The notes beneath the pieces were generated by a model, which saw nothing but the letters and a program-made list of their open reading frames with translations, was not told where the DNA came from and made no database searches. The position numbers were made by a program, and so were the translations under genes. A stretch of DNA of 64,000 nucleotides from Burkholderiales bacterium. Its GTDB lineage: Bacteria > Pseudomonadota > Gammaproteobacteria > Burkholderiales > Burkholderiaceae_C. The stretch is from contig JACRAZ010000079.1 of assembly GCA_016213205.1 (NCBI GenBank), positions 1 through 64,000 of the forward strand. The letters run 5' to 3'. Shown piece by piece: positions 50,508 through 62,388 of this stretch (position 1 is its first letter; each line of letters opens with the position of its first letter).

Positions 50508-50610
50508 ACCGGATACGGGCGACCCTATCCGTTCCGATCCTCGGAACAATCCTCCGGGGGTATGCTTTTTTGCCGGTTCCGTGGGGCGGGGGAGGTCTAG
50601 AGTCCAAGCG

Positions 50611-50637
50611 TCAAGAAATCCCCTCACATGCCGATAC
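50611..50637 (+). promoter_or_regulatory. Sigma28 (FliA)-type promoter for the chemoreceptor gene
   Basis: TCAA (50611-50614), 15 bases, then GCCGATAC (50630-50637). This differs from the flagellar sigma factor consensus TAAA-N15-GCCGATAA by one base in each half. It is 55 bases upstream of the chemoreceptor ATG. Confidence 0.75.
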
Positions 50638-50691
50638 AAGTGACGCAGGCAGTGCTGGCGTGCAGCGACTGCCCACCCAAGGAACCTTCGA

Positions 50692-52326
50692 ATGAGCCAC
50701 CCCGCAGCCATTGAACAGGAATTCGAGATCGACGACAACGATCTGCTGGTGCTGCTGGGTGACCGTGCCAGCAACATCCTCTACGTGAACCCGGCCTACA
50801 CCAAGGCATCGGGCTACACCTTGCAGGAACTGCGGGGCACGGTGGCCGCCAAGATGATGGATCCGCGCCAGCCGATGCAGGTGTCCGGCGACATGGGCTA
50901 CACCATCGGCAAGTCCGGGGCGCCCTGGACCGGCGTCATCCGCAACCGCGCGAAGGACGGCCGGTACTACTGGCTGCGGCTGAACATCTCGCCGGTCTTC
51001 GTGAAGGGCAAGTTCGCCGGCAGCCTGATGGTGCACAGCAAGCCCACCAAGGCCGAGGTGGAGGCCATCCGCCCCCTGTACGTGGCGATGCGCGACCCCA
51101 AGAACAAGACCTTGATGCTGCGCCACGGGCGGGTGTTCCGGGCCAACGCCTGGGGCAAGCTGATGCTGGCCGCGCGCGAATCGGGCCTGCGCGGCCGCAT
51201 CTGGGCCACCACGGGCGTGATGGGCGTGGCCGCCGCCGGTGCCACGCTGGCCCTGGGTGGGGCCACGGGCACGGCATGGATCGCCGCCGGCGCCACGCTG
51301 GGCGCCGCCGCGCTGGCCGGCCTGTTCCTGGTGCGATCGATCGTGCACCCGCTGCGCGGCGCGATGCGCTATGCCAACCTCATCGCCGGGGGCGACCTGA
51401 GTGCCCAGCCCACCAGCCAGCGCAGCGACGAGATCGGCGGCATCGTGCGCGCGCTCGGCCAGATGAACATCAACATGCGCGCCACGGTGACCGACGTGCG
51501 CGAGGGCCTGGAAGTCATGCGCCAGGCCACCGGCGAGATCGCCGCGGGCACGCAGGACCTCTCGGCCCGTACCGAAACGCAAGCCAGCAACCTCCAAGAG
51601 ACCGCGGCGTCGATGGAAGAAATGACGGCGACGGTCCAGACCAACACCGACACCGCGCGCCGCGCAAGCAGCGTGGCGAGCACCGCATTTTCGGCGGCCG
51701 AGGCCGGTGGCCAGGTGGTGCGGCAGGTGATCTCGACGATGGACGAGATCAGCCATGCCAGCCGGCAGATCGCCGAGATCATCGGCGTGATCGACAGCAT
51801 TGCGTTCCAGACCAACATCCTCGCGCTCAACGCGGCCGTGGAGGCCGCGCGCGCAGGCGAGCAGGGCCGGGGCTTCGCGGTGGTGGCCGGCGAGGTGCGC
51901 ACGCTCGCCCAGCGCAGCGCGCAATCGGCCAAGGAGATCCGGGCGCTCATCTCCAACAGCGTGAGCAAGGTGACCGACGGCGCCAAGCTGGTCAACAACG
52001 CCGGCAAGACCATCGACGACATCGTGCAGGAAGTGCGCAGCGTGAGCGAGCTCGTCAGCAACATCGCGCACGCCACGGTCGAGCAGTCGCTGGGCATCGG
52101 CCAGGTCAACCAGGCCGTGGCCCACCTGGACAACATGACCCAGCAGAACGCTGCGCTTGCCGAGCAGAGCACCGCTTCGGCCGAGAGCCTGCGCCAGCAG
52201 GCCGAGCGGGTGACCGAGGCGATCGGTGTCTTCAAGCTCTCGGTCAAGGAAATCGACGAGCAGTACCGCAAGCTCGACACCGCCACCGCCAAGCGCCAGC
52301 TCAAGGAAGCGGGCTTCAAGGCCTGA
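50692..52326 (+). CDS. PAS-containing methyl-accepting chemotaxis protein (Aer-like)
   Basis: A 544-residue chemoreceptor. An N-terminal cytoplasmic PAS domain (about 20-125: [36 protein letters not shown]) is followed by two closely spaced membrane segments (about 165-220) with almost no periplasmic loop, then HAMP and a signalling domain. The hairpin tip [20 protein letters not shown] and [16 protein letters not shown] are conserved. This is the Aer layout, so an internal redox or energy signal is likely rather than an external ligand; FAD binding is not proven. There is no C-terminal NWETF-type CheR pentapeptide. AAGGA precedes the ATG. Confidence 0.9.
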   Translation: MSHPAAIEQEFEIDDNDLLVLLGDRASNILYVNPAYTKASGYTLQELRGTVAAKMMDPRQPMQVSGDMGYTIGKSGAPWTGVIRNRAKDGRYYWLRLNISPVFVKGKFAGSLMVHSKPTKAEVEAIRPLYVAMRDPKNKTLMLRHGRVFRANAWGKLMLAARESGLRGRIWATTGVMGVAAAGATLALGGATGTAWIAAGATLGAAALAGLFLVRSIVHPLRGAMRYANLIAGGDLSAQPTSQRSDEIGGIVRALGQMNINMRATVTDVREGLEVMRQATGEIAAGTQDLSARTETQASNLQETAASMEEMTATVQTNTDTARRASSVASTAFSAAEAGGQVVRQVISTMDEISHASRQIAEIIGVIDSIAFQTNILALNAAVEAARAGEQGRGFAVVAGEVRTLAQRSAQSAKEIRALISNSVSKVTDGAKLVNNAGKTIDDIVQEVRSVSELVSNIAHATVEQSLGIGQVNQAVAHLDNMTQQNAALAEQSTASAESLRQQAERVTEAIGVFKLSVKEIDEQYRKLDTATAKRQLKEAGFKA

Positions 52327-52385
52327 CACCCCGCGCCGGTGGCGCGCGGCAGTTCGCCGCGGCGTGGGCGCCGATAATCGGCGGC

Positions 52386-54333
<1,948 letters not shown>

Positions 54334-54337
<4 letters not shown>

Positions 54338-55266
54338 CCGCGCTGTGCCGTGACGGCGGGGCGGCCCGGCCACGCCGCCAGCAGCAGGCCGGCCATCGCG
54401 AAGCCGAACGCCAGCAGGTGCCAGGGCCCGAAGGCTTCGCCCAGGAACAGCACGCCCACCAGCGCAGCGCTCACCGGCAGCATCACCGTGAACACGCCCG
54501 CCCGCTGTGCCGGCACCTGGACCAGGCCCTTCATCCACAACCACACCGTCACCATGCTGGCCGCGAGCGAATAAAACACCAGCAAGGCCCAGGTGGCCGC
54601 GCTCACCGCGCCGAAGTCGAACTGCCAGGCCTGCCACAGCCCGAAGGGCGTGGCCAGCAGCAGGCCCCAGAGGTTGATCAACGCACTGATGCGGCGCGGT
54701 GACAGGTTGCCGGTGAGCCGCTTGCCGATCACCACGTAGCTGGCCTCGCACAGCACGGCGCCCACCAGCAGCACCGGGCCCAGCCAGCCGGGCAGGGCAC
54801 TGGTCGCGGCCTCGGCGCCAGCGGGGCCCGCGGGCTCGCGCAACAGCGCGAGCAGCGCGATGCCGGCCACGGCACAGGCGATGCCCGCGCCCACGCGGCG
54901 CGACAGGCGTTCGCCGAGGAACAGCCAGGACATCACCGCCACCGTGGCCGGGATCGCCGCCATCACCACACCGGCGGACACCGCCGAGGTGAGCAGCACC
55001 CCGAACAGCATGCACACCGAGAACAGAAAGTTGCCCAGAAAGCTGCCCCAGAACAGCAGCCAGCGGTCGTGGCGAGACAACGCAGCCTCACCCGCCCCAG
55101 CCGGCAGCCAGCGCAACATGGGCAGCGCCGCGATCCCGAATCGCAGCCAGGCCAGCAGGAACACCGGGAACACGGCCACCAGCGGGCGCGACAGGCCCAC
55201 GTAGCTGCCCACCAGGCTCATGCTGGCGGCCAGGCAGGCATAGGCCAGCCAGGGGATCGGGTGCAT
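54334..55266 (-). CDS. DMT superfamily transporter (EamA domain), end of the polyamine cluster
   Basis: A 310-residue transporter with ten predicted helices in two EamA repeats (first: LAYACLAASMSLVGSYVGL; second from about residue 165). The start at 55266 lies eight bases after the stop of the glutamine-synthetase-like gene upstream, so it belongs to the same transcript as the polyamine genes. A long upstream open frame is a shadow. Export of a toxic intermediate or uptake of substrate are both possible; the family gives no direction. There is no space for a terminator before the convergent mtnA stop. Confidence 0.85.
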
Positions 55267-55274
55267 TGCCGGGA

Positions 55275-56627
55275 TCAGAACGCCGCGGCGTAACGCTGCA
55301 GCTCCCAGTCGCTCACATGGCGTTGGTAGGCCAGCCAATCGACCTGCTTGAGCTGCAGGAACTGCTCGGTGAGCAGCGGTCCCAGGGCCTCGGTGATCAA
55401 GGCATCGGCGCGCAATGCGCGCAGTGCCTCGCCCAGGTCCTGCGGCAGGGGCAGGATGCCACGCGACAGCACCTCGGCCGGTGGCAGCTCGAACAGATCG
55501 TCGGCAACGGCGGGCGGCAGCGTGAGCTTGCGGTCGATGCCGTCCAGCCCCGCGGCGATCAGGCCGGCGGTGGCCAGGTAGGCATTGGCACTGGCGTCGG
55601 GCAAGCGCCACTCGAAGCGGCCCGCCAGGGTGCGCACCAGCGCCGTGCGGTTGTTCGGCCCGTGGGCGACGTGAGCGGGCGCCCAACTGGTGCCTGAGAC
55701 AGACTTGCCCACGACCAGCCGCTTATAGCTGTTCACCGTGGGGCAGGCCAGGGCGCACAGCGCGGGCGCATGCGCCAGCACGCCGGCCACGAACTGCTCG
55801 CCCAGCGGCGAGAGGCTGCCATCGAGCAGCGCCGCACCATCGGGCGTGTGGGGCACGAACAGGTTCGAGGCGTTGTCGCCCTGGCCCTTCCACAGTGACA
55901 CGTGGAAGTGCATGCCACTGCCGGGCTGGTTGGCGAACGGCTTGGGCATCAACGAGAACACCATGCCGCGCGACTCGGCCAGGGCCTGCGCGGCCAACTT
56001 GAACAGCATCAGGTGGTCGGCGCTGGCCACGGCTTCGTCGAAGCCGAAGTTCACCTCGAACTGGCCGCGCGCATCCTCGTGGTCGAGTTGCAGCACGTCG
56101 AGCCGGCACTCCTGCAGCGCCTGCTGCAGCGTGTGCAGGAACCCCGCCTGGCGCGGCAGCGACTTCAGGTCGTAGCTCGGTCGGTCGAGCCGGTCGCCAT
56201 CGTCGGCCGGGGTCCACTGGCCGCCTTCGCGCTTGAGCAGGAAGAACTCCGGCTCGATGCCGGTGCGCAGGTGCCAGCCGCGTTCGGCCAGCCGGGCCGT
56301 GGCGCGCTTGAGCACCTGGCGCGGACAGGCCTCGAAGGGCTGACCGGCCACGAAGCCATCGCACACGATGCGCGCATGGCCCGGCAGCCATGGCAGCGGC
56401 TGCACGGTGCTGGCGTAGCCGCGCGCCCAATACTCGGCGCGCGGGCCGGTGCGCGGCAGGCCGGTGCCGGTGATCGAGGTGCCATTGAAGGCCGCACCGT
56501 CGGTCAACAGTTCGTCCAGGTGCGCCAGGGGCACGAACTTGCCCTTGGCCACGCCGTCGATGTCGGTGAACTGCGCCAGCAAGGTGTGCACCCCATGGGC
56601 GGCGAGTCGTTCGCGAAGGTCTTTCAT
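55275..56627 (-). CDS. Glutamine-synthetase-like gamma-glutamyl ligase (first of two; GlnT/SpuI-like)
   Basis: A 450-residue ligase of the glutamine synthetase superfamily. EPEFFLLKREGG carries metal-binding glutamates, GQFEVNFGFDEAVASADH the second metal set, and GSGMHFHVSLWK the ATP/ammonia-site loop. NRTALVRTLAGRFEWRLPDASANAYLA contains the adenylylation-side loop without the GlnA adenylylation tyrosine motif. Its divergence from GlnA and its neighbours suggest it couples glutamate to a polyamine or other amine. A second, different family member lies two genes upstream, so the two probably use different amines. Confidence 0.82.
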   Translation of the reverse strand: MKDLRERLAAHGVHTLLAQFTDIDGVAKGKFVPLAHLDELLTDGAAFNGTSITGTGLPRTGPRAEYWARGYASTVQPLPWLPGHARIVCDGFVAGQPFEACPRQVLKRATARLAERGWHLRTGIEPEFFLLKREGGQWTPADDGDRLDRPSYDLKSLPRQAGFLHTLQQALQECRLDVLQLDHEDARGQFEVNFGFDEAVASADHLMLFKLAAQALAESRGMVFSLMPKPFANQPGSGMHFHVSLWKGQGDNASNLFVPHTPDGAALLDGSLSPLGEQFVAGVLAHAPALCALACPTVNSYKRLVVGKSVSGTSWAPAHVAHGPNNRTALVRTLAGRFEWRLPDASANAYLATAGLIAAGLDGIDRKLTLPPAVADDLFELPPAEVLSRGILPLPQDLGEALRALRADALITEALGPLLTEQFLQLKQVDWLAYQRHVSDWELQRYAAAF

Positions 56628-56677
56628 CGCCGCATCCTCGTGCAGTCAGTTCGCAGTGGCACGCATTGTGTGCGAGT

Positions 56678-58060
56678 TCAGCGCCAGCCCTCGCGCTGCA
56701 CGTCCGCCAGCGTCAGGTCGAGGCAGCGGCGGATCAGCGTCGTCATCTCGTCGATCTGCGTGCGGGTGATCACCAGCGGCGGCGCAATGATCATGCGGTT
56801 GCCCACCGCGCGCATGATCAGCCCGTTGGCGAAGCAGTGCCCGCGGCACACCATGCCGATGCCCACCTGGTGCGGGAAGGGCGCGAGGCTCGCCTTGTCG
56901 CGCACCAGCAGCAGCGCGCCCATCAGGCCGCAGGCTTCCGCATCGCCCACCAGCGGGTGCTCGCGCAGCGATGCGAAGGCCTCGGCCAGGCAGGGGCCCA
57001 CGTCGTCGTGCACCCGCTCCACCAAGCCCAGTTCGCGGATCAGGCGCAGGTTGGCCAGCCCCACCGCGCAAGCCACCGGGTGGCCGGAGTAGGTGTAGCC
57101 GTGCTCGAACTCGCCGCCCTGGTCGATGAGCACCCGCGCGACCCGCTCGCCCACCATCACGCCGCCCAGCGGCACGTAGCCGCTGGTCACGCCCTTGGCG
57201 AAGGTCATCAGGTCGGGCTTCATGCCGAAGGTCTCGCAGCCGAACCAGCGGCCGGTGCGGCCAAAGCCGCAGATCACCTCGTCGCTGACGAGCAGGATGC
57301 CGTACTTGTCGCAGATGCGCTGGATCTCGGGCCAGTAAGTGGCCGGCGGGATGATCACGCCACCGGCGCCCTGCACCGGCTCGCCGATGAAGGCGGCCAC
57401 CTTCTCGGGGCCGATGATGCGGATCTTCTCCTCCAGCCAGCGTGCGGCGACGAGGCCGAACTCGTCACGCCCCAGTCCGTGCCCGTTCTCCACCCAGTAG
57501 GGCTGGTTGATGTGCTCGATGCCGGGGATCGGCAGCCCGCCCTGCGCGTGCATGCCGCTCATGCCGCCCAGCGATGCGCCGGCCATCGTGGAGCCGTGGT
57601 ACGCGTTGTGGCGGCTGATGATCACCTGCCGCTCGGGCTGGCCCAGGATGTCCCAGTAGCGGCGCACCATGCGCACCACGGTGTCGTTGCCCTCCGAGCC
57701 CGAGCCCGCGAAGAACACGTGCTTGAACTGCGGGGGCGACACCTCGGCCAGCAGTTCGGCCAGTTCGATGGCCGGCGGCGTGGCGGTCTGGAAGAACGCG
57801 TTGTAGAAGGGCAGTTCCTTCATCTGCCGTGCCGCCGCGTCGATCAGCGCCTGCTGGCCATAGCCCACGTTCACGCACCACAGGCCCGACATCGCGTCCA
57901 GGATCTTGTGGCCCTCGCTGTCCCAGAGGTAGATGCCCTCGGCGCGCGTGATGATGCGCGAGCCCTTTTTCGCCAGCGCCTGGAAATTGGTGAAGGGGTG
58001 CAGGAAGTGCGCCGCATCGGCGTCCTGCCATTGCCGGGTGGTCCGGGTCGAAGGGGTCAT
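56678..58060 (-). CDS. spuC: Omega-transaminase, putrescine/polyamine:pyruvate type
   Basis: A 460-residue class III PLP aminotransferase. The Schiff-base lysine is K289 in MTFAKGVTSGYVPLGG; LVSDEVICGFGRTGRWFGCE holds the cofactor Asp. HLHPFTNFQALAKKG-like opening and WDSEGHKILDAMSGLWCVN match polyamine:pyruvate transaminases such as SpuC. The start at 58060 lies 17 bases after the upstream ligase gene. Position between two glutamine-synthetase-like genes mirrors the Pseudomonas spu cluster, which supports putrescine and related diamines as substrates. The spuC name is by similarity and context. Confidence 0.85.
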   Translation of the reverse strand: MTPSTRTTRQWQDADAAHFLHPFTNFQALAKKGSRIITRAEGIYLWDSEGHKILDAMSGLWCVNVGYGQQALIDAAARQMKELPFYNAFFQTATPPAIELAELLAEVSPPQFKHVFFAGSGSEGNDTVVRMVRRYWDILGQPERQVIISRHNAYHGSTMAGASLGGMSGMHAQGGLPIPGIEHINQPYWVENGHGLGRDEFGLVAARWLEEKIRIIGPEKVAAFIGEPVQGAGGVIIPPATYWPEIQRICDKYGILLVSDEVICGFGRTGRWFGCETFGMKPDLMTFAKGVTSGYVPLGGVMVGERVARVLIDQGGEFEHGYTYSGHPVACAVGLANLRLIRELGLVERVHDDVGPCLAEAFASLREHPLVGDAEACGLMGALLLVRDKASLAPFPHQVGIGMVCRGHCFANGLIMRAVGNRMIIAPPLVITRTQIDEMTTLIRRCLDLTLADVQREGWR

Positions 58061-58077
58061 GGCGTTGTCCTCGGGGC

Positions 58078-59445
58078 TCAGACGTGCAGGAGCAGGTGTT
58101 CCCGCTCCCAGGGCGAGATCACCTTCATGAACTCGGCGTGCTCGATCTCCTTCACCTCGGTGTAGACGGTGATGAAGGCCTCGCCCAGCACCTCGTGCAG
58201 ATCCTTCTCGGCGCGCAGCAGCGCCAGCGCTTCGCCCAGGCTGCGCGGCAGGCCGAAAGCACCGAGGTAGGCGTCGCCCTTGCACTCGGGCGTGGGCGCG
58301 ATCTGCTGGCGCAGGCCCAGGTAGCCGCAGGCCATGGTGGCGGCCAGCGCAACGTAGGGGTTGGCGTCGGCACCGATCACGCGGTTCTCGATGCGGCGCG
58401 CTGCCGGCGGTGCCAGCGGCGCCCGGATGCCCACGGTGCGGTTGTCGATGCCCCACTGGATGTTGATCGGCGCGGCGGTGAAGCGTGCCAGCCGGCGGTA
58501 GCTGTTGACGTACGGCGCGAACAGCGCCATCGCGGCCGGGATGTACTTCTGCAGGCCACCGATGAACCAGTAGAAGGCCTGGCTCGGCGAGCCGTCTTCG
58601 TTGCTGAACAGGTTGCGGCCGGTGGCCTCGTCGATCACGCTCTGGTGGATGTGCATCGCGCTGCCCGGCTCGCCGGCGATCGGCTTGGCCATGAAGGTGG
58701 CGTACATGTCGTGCCGCAGTGCCACCTCGCGCACCGTGCGCTTGAACAGGAACACCTCGTCGGCCAGGCCCAGCGGGTGGTCGTGGAAGAAGTTGATCTC
58801 CATCTGGCCCGCGCCCACCTCGTGGATCAGCGTGTCGACGTTCAGGCCCATCTTCTCGCAGTAGTCGTACACGTCCTCGAACAGCGGGTCGAACTCGTTC
58901 ACCGCATCGATGGAGTAGGCCTGGCGCGAGGTTTCGGCGCGGCCGCTGCGGCCGATGGGCGGCTTCAGCGGCATGTCCGGGTCGGTGTTGCGCGCCACCA
59001 GGTAGAACTCGAGCTCCGGCGCCACCACCGGTTGCCAGCCCTCGGCCGCATAGAGCTCGCACACCCGGCGCAGCACCGAGCGCGGCGCGAAGGGCACCAG
59101 CTTGTTGTCCTTGTCGTAGCAATCGTGGATGACCTGCGCGGTGGGGTCCACAGCCCAGGGCACGATGCGCACCGTGCTCGGGTCCGGCCGCAGCTGCATG
59201 TCGCGGTCGGTGGGGCGGATCACGTCGTAGTAGGGGCCTTCTTCCGGGAATTCGCCGGTCACGCCCATCGCCACCACGGCTTCGGGCAGCCGCATGCCGC
59301 GGTCTTCGGTGAACTTCTCGCGCGGCAGGATCTTGCCGCGGGCCACGCCGGTGAGGTCGGGCACAAGGCACTCGATCTCGGTCACGCGGCGTTCGTTGAG
59401 CCACTGTTCCAGCTCGCTGAAATTGATGCTGTCTCGGTTCGCCAT
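58078..59445 (-). CDS. Glutamine-synthetase-like gamma-glutamylpolyamine synthetase (PuuA/SpuB-like)
   Basis: A 455-residue ligase of the glutamine synthetase superfamily. VAPELEFYLVARNTD and VGAGQMEINFFHDHPLGLAD carry the two metal sites; GSAMHIHQSVID is the ATP-side loop; NRVIGADANPYVALAA the C-terminal block. It resembles gamma-glutamylputrescine synthetase PuuA, which protects the amine before oxidation. The start at 59445 (MANRDSINFS) has a GGTGCC upstream and no strong ribosome site; a longer open frame upstream is unsupported. It lies between the amidotransferase and SpuC-like genes. Confidence 0.87.
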   Translation of the reverse strand: MANRDSINFSELEQWLNERRVTEIECLVPDLTGVARGKILPREKFTEDRGMRLPEAVVAMGVTGEFPEEGPYYDVIRPTDRDMQLRPDPSTVRIVPWAVDPTAQVIHDCYDKDNKLVPFAPRSVLRRVCELYAAEGWQPVVAPELEFYLVARNTDPDMPLKPPIGRSGRAETSRQAYSIDAVNEFDPLFEDVYDYCEKMGLNVDTLIHEVGAGQMEINFFHDHPLGLADEVFLFKRTVREVALRHDMYATFMAKPIAGEPGSAMHIHQSVIDEATGRNLFSNEDGSPSQAFYWFIGGLQKYIPAAMALFAPYVNSYRRLARFTAAPINIQWGIDNRTVGIRAPLAPPAARRIENRVIGADANPYVALAATMACGYLGLRQQIAPTPECKGDAYLGAFGLPRSLGEALALLRAEKDLHEVLGEAFITVYTEVKEIEHAEFMKVISPWEREHLLLHV

Positions 59446-59524
59446 GGGGCACCTGGAGTCTGTCGGGGTCGATGGCGGCGCTTGTTCGCAGGGAGGAGGC
59501 CGCCCGCTCCGTGTCAAATTGGCG

Positions 59525-60292
59525 CTAGGGAATCGGGCTGCGGCGGCGGTTGCGGAACTCCCGACAGGCCTGCCCGAAGGCCTGCAGCATCTGCATCGAC
59601 ACCGGGTTGCTCGCGGCCTGCCACTCGGGATGCCACTGCACGCACAGGCTGAAGCCCTTGGCCTCGGCCACCGAGAAGGCCTCGACCAGGCCATCCGGCG
59701 CCCGGGCCTCGACCCGCAAGCCCGGCGCCAGGCGATTCACCGCCTGGCCGTGCAGCGAGTTCACCTCGAACTGCGTGCGTCCGGTGATCTCCGCCAGCCG
59801 GCCCCCGGGCACCACCTGCACCGCGTGCGCGGGCCCGTACTGCACCTCGGTGGCCTTGCCCTTGCGTGCCCGGTGGTCGCCAAAGGGCTCGACCTCGTGC
59901 ACCGCCTGGTGCAGCGTGCCGCCCAGCGCCACGTTCGCCTCCTGTGCACCACGGCAGATTGCGAACAGCGGCATGCCACGCGCCAGCACCAGGGGGATCA
60001 GCGGCAGGGTCCAGGCATCACGCTCGGGGTCCAGCGGCAGCGAGGGGTCGTGCACCGCTTCACCAAAGTGGCCCGGATGCACGTTCGAGGGCGACCCGGT
60101 CAGCAGCACGCCATCGGCCAGGTCGAGCAGCGCCTGCAGGTCCTGGGGCTGGGCCGCCGGCACCACCAGCGGCAGCGCGCCGGCCAGGCGCACCGCATCG
60201 ACGTACTTCTTGCCCACCAGGTGGGTCGGGCTCGAGCCCAGCAGGCGCTGGCACGCCGGCACCAGCACCACCGGTTTGGATGGAGGGTTCAT
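59525..60292 (-). CDS. Class I glutamine amidotransferase-like gamma-glutamyl hydrolase (PuuD/SpuA-like)
   Basis: A 255-residue hydrolase of the PuuD family, which removes the gamma-glutamyl group from gamma-glutamyl-GABA. The triad is intact: nucleophile C113 in LFAICRGAQEAN, H221 and E223 in QWHPEW. LLTGSPSNVHP is the oxyanion-side loop. It is preceded on the same strand by a transaminase gene (115-base gap) and followed by the PuuA-like ligase (79-base gap). Together ligase and hydrolase make up the two ends of a glutamylated polyamine route. Confidence 0.88.
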   Translation of the reverse strand: MNPPSKPVVLVPACQRLLGSSPTHLVGKKYVDAVRLAGALPLVVPAAQPQDLQALLDLADGVLLTGSPSNVHPGHFGEAVHDPSLPLDPERDAWTLPLIPLVLARGMPLFAICRGAQEANVALGGTLHQAVHEVEPFGDHRARKGKATEVQYGPAHAVQVVPGGRLAEITGRTQFEVNSLHGQAVNRLAPGLRVEARAPDGLVEAFSVAEAKGFSLCVQWHPEWQAASNPVSMQMLQAFGQACREFRNRRRSPIP

Positions 60293-60407
60293 GGGGGATG
60301 TCCGTGCTGTGGGCCCTGGCACCCCAGGCGCGGCCAGCGGGTGGCGACGGATTCGCTTGGTGCGTGCGCCAGGCAGTTCCTTGGTGCCAGCCCGTTCGGT
60401 CAGCTGC

Positions 60408-61715
60408 TCACGCCGCGCGCTGGATCGCGCCGCGCACCGTGTCCACGAGCTGATCGATCTGCTCGCGTTCGATGATCAACGGGGGCGACAGCGCGATCGT
60501 GTCGCCCGTGGTGCGGATCAGCACCCCCTTCTCGTAGCAGTCGAGGAAGATGTTGAAGGCGCGCTTGGCCGGCTCGCCGGGCAGGGCGCTCAGCTCGACG
60601 CCGCCCACCAGGCCGATGTTGCGGATGTCGATCACGTTGGGCAGGCCCTTGAGCGAATGCAGTGCCTCGGCAAAGTAGCCCTGCAGTTGCTGCGCACGGG
60701 TGAGCAGCCCGTCCTCGGCGTAGGTTTCCAGCGTGGCCAGGCCGGCCGCGCAGGCCAAGGGATGCGATGAGTAGGTGTAGCCGTGGAAGAACTCGATCAG
60801 GTGCTCGGGTCCGGTCATGAAGGCATCGTGGATCGACTGCTTCACCGCCACACCGCCCATCGGCACGCAGCCGTTGGTCAGGCCTTTGGCCATCACGATC
60901 AAGTCCGGCGTGACGCCGAAGGTCTGCGCTGCGAAGGGGTTGCCGGTGCGGCCGAAACCGGTGATGACCTCGTCAAAGATCAACAGGATGCCGTGCTTGT
61001 CGCAGATCTCGCGCAGCCGATTCAGGTAGCCCTTGGGCGGCACCAGCACGCCGGTGGAGCCTGCCACCGGCTCGACGATCACCGCGGCGATGGTGGAGGG
61101 GTCGTGCAGCGCGCAGAGCTTTTCGAGGTCGTCCGCAAACTCGGCGCCATGCTCGGGCTGGCCGACACTGAAGCTGTTGCGCGCCGGGTCATGCGTGTGG
61201 CGGATGTGGTCCACGCCGGCCAGCATGGCGCCGAACATCTTGCGGTTGGCCACCATGCCGCCCACCGAGATGCCGCCGAAGTTCACGCCGTGGTAGCCGC
61301 GCTCGCGGCCGATCAGCCGGGTGCGGTGGCCTTCGCCGCGCACGCGGTGGTAGGCCAGCGCCATCTTCAGCGCGGTATCCACCGATTCGGAACCCGAGTT
61401 GGTGAAGAACACTTTGTTCAGCCCTGCCGGCGTGAGCCGGGCCACCGCCTCGGCCAGGGCAAAGGCCTTGGGATGCGCCATCTGGAAAGGCGGTGCGTAA
61501 TCCATCTCGGCGGCCTGCTCGGCGATGGCTTGCACGATCCGGGGCCGTGCGTGGCCTGCGTTCACGCACCAGAGGCCAGCGATGCCGTCGAGCACCTGGC
61601 GCCCGTCGTCGGTCCAGAAGTGCATGCCCGATGCCTTGACGAACAGGCGCGGGGACTTCTTGAACTGGCGGTTCGCGGTGAACGGCATCCAATAGGCATC
61701 GAGGTCTTGCGTCAT
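60408..61715 (-). CDS. Class III omega-transaminase (beta-alanine:pyruvate-like)
   Basis: A 435-residue PLP aminotransferase. The Schiff-base lysine is K277 in IVMAKGLTNGCVPMGG; LIFDEVITGFGRTG holds the cofactor Asp. AYWMPFTANRQFKKSPRLF and VDYAPPFQM-like text (MDYAPPFQMAHP) are typical of omega-amino acid:pyruvate transaminases that use beta-alanine and similar amines. It is the first gene of the reverse-strand cluster and faces an Lrp/AsnC regulator across a 172-base gap. It could use beta-alanine from spermidine breakdown, which would tie it to the downstream polyamine genes. Confidence 0.87.
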   Translation of the reverse strand: MTQDLDAYWMPFTANRQFKKSPRLFVKASGMHFWTDDGRQVLDGIAGLWCVNAGHARPRIVQAIAEQAAEMDYAPPFQMAHPKAFALAEAVARLTPAGLNKVFFTNSGSESVDTALKMALAYHRVRGEGHRTRLIGRERGYHGVNFGGISVGGMVANRKMFGAMLAGVDHIRHTHDPARNSFSVGQPEHGAEFADDLEKLCALHDPSTIAAVIVEPVAGSTGVLVPPKGYLNRLREICDKHGILLIFDEVITGFGRTGNPFAAQTFGVTPDLIVMAKGLTNGCVPMGGVAVKQSIHDAFMTGPEHLIEFFHGYTYSSHPLACAAGLATLETYAEDGLLTRAQQLQGYFAEALHSLKGLPNVIDIRNIGLVGGVELSALPGEPAKRAFNIFLDCYEKGVLIRTTGDTIALSPPLIIEREQIDQLVDTVRGAIQRAA

Positions 61716-61806
61716 GGTGCGAGGCTCCTGGTGTGACAACGGCGAACGATCTCGGCCCCGCCCGCAGCGGGGCCCTCCAAGTCCAGCAAGTCTAGACAGG
61801 CCGCTA

Positions 61807-61853
61807 CGCAATGTGCTTGCGCAATGAGGGGGTCTCGATCGACGATGCGCAAT
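61807..61853. promoter_or_regulatory. Three CGCAAT motifs in the transaminase/Lrp intergenic region
   Basis: CGCAAT at 61807-61812, 61820-61825 and 61848-61853, the middle one inside the palindrome TTGCGCAA (61817-61824). They lie between the divergent genes, 35 bases upstream of the Lrp-type start. Candidate operators for that regulator. Confidence 0.45.
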
Positions 61854-61887
61854 ATCATGCGGTCAGCTCAACCCCAAGCCGCATTTC

Positions 61888-62367
61888 ATGCGAACAGACA
61901 GCCAACGGCCGCAACTCGATGCGATTGATCGGCAGATCCTGGCGGCGCTGCAGGCGGACGGCAGGCTCTCGAACGTGCAGTTGGCTGAGCGGGTTCACCT
62001 CTCGCCATCGGCCTGCCTGCGGCGCGTGAAGCAGCTGGAGGAATCCGGCGTCATTGCGCAGTACGTGGCGCTGCTCAATGCCAAGGCCCTGGGCCAGCAT
62101 GGCACCTGCTTCTCGATCATCAACCTGCAGACGATGAACGATGCGGTGCTCAAGGCCTTCGAGCAGGCCGTGCGCGACGAACCCGAGGTGCTGGATTGCT
62201 TCTACGTCGCCGGCTCGAACGACTACCTGATCCGCTTCAGCTACCGCGATGCCGAAGACCTGGAGCGCTTCCACACCCAGGTGCTGATGCGCCTGCCGGG
62301 GGTGGAACGGTCGAACTCGATGCTGGTGCTGCGCACCGTGAAGAAGACGACCGCGCTGCCGGTGTAG
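61888..62367 (+). CDS. Lrp/AsnC family transcriptional regulator
   Basis: A 159-residue feast/famine regulator. The N-terminal HTH (LDAIDRQILAALQADGRLSNVQLAERVHLSPSACLRRVKQLE, about 10-55) is followed by a short linker and the RAM ligand domain (about 65-145), which forms octamers and binds amino acids. FYVAGSNDYLIRFSYRD is the conserved RAM turn. It is divergent from the omega-transaminase and probably controls the polyamine/beta-alanine cluster and itself. A BkdR- or Lrp-like role in amino acid catabolism is equally possible by family. Confidence 0.9.
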   Translation: MRTDSQRPQLDAIDRQILAALQADGRLSNVQLAERVHLSPSACLRRVKQLEESGVIAQYVALLNAKALGQHGTCFSIINLQTMNDAVLKAFEQAVRDEPEVLDCFYVAGSNDYLIRFSYRDAEDLERFHTQVLMRLPGVERSNSMLVLRTVKKTTALPV

Positions 62368-62388
62368 CCGGCTGCGCGGCGTGGCGGC

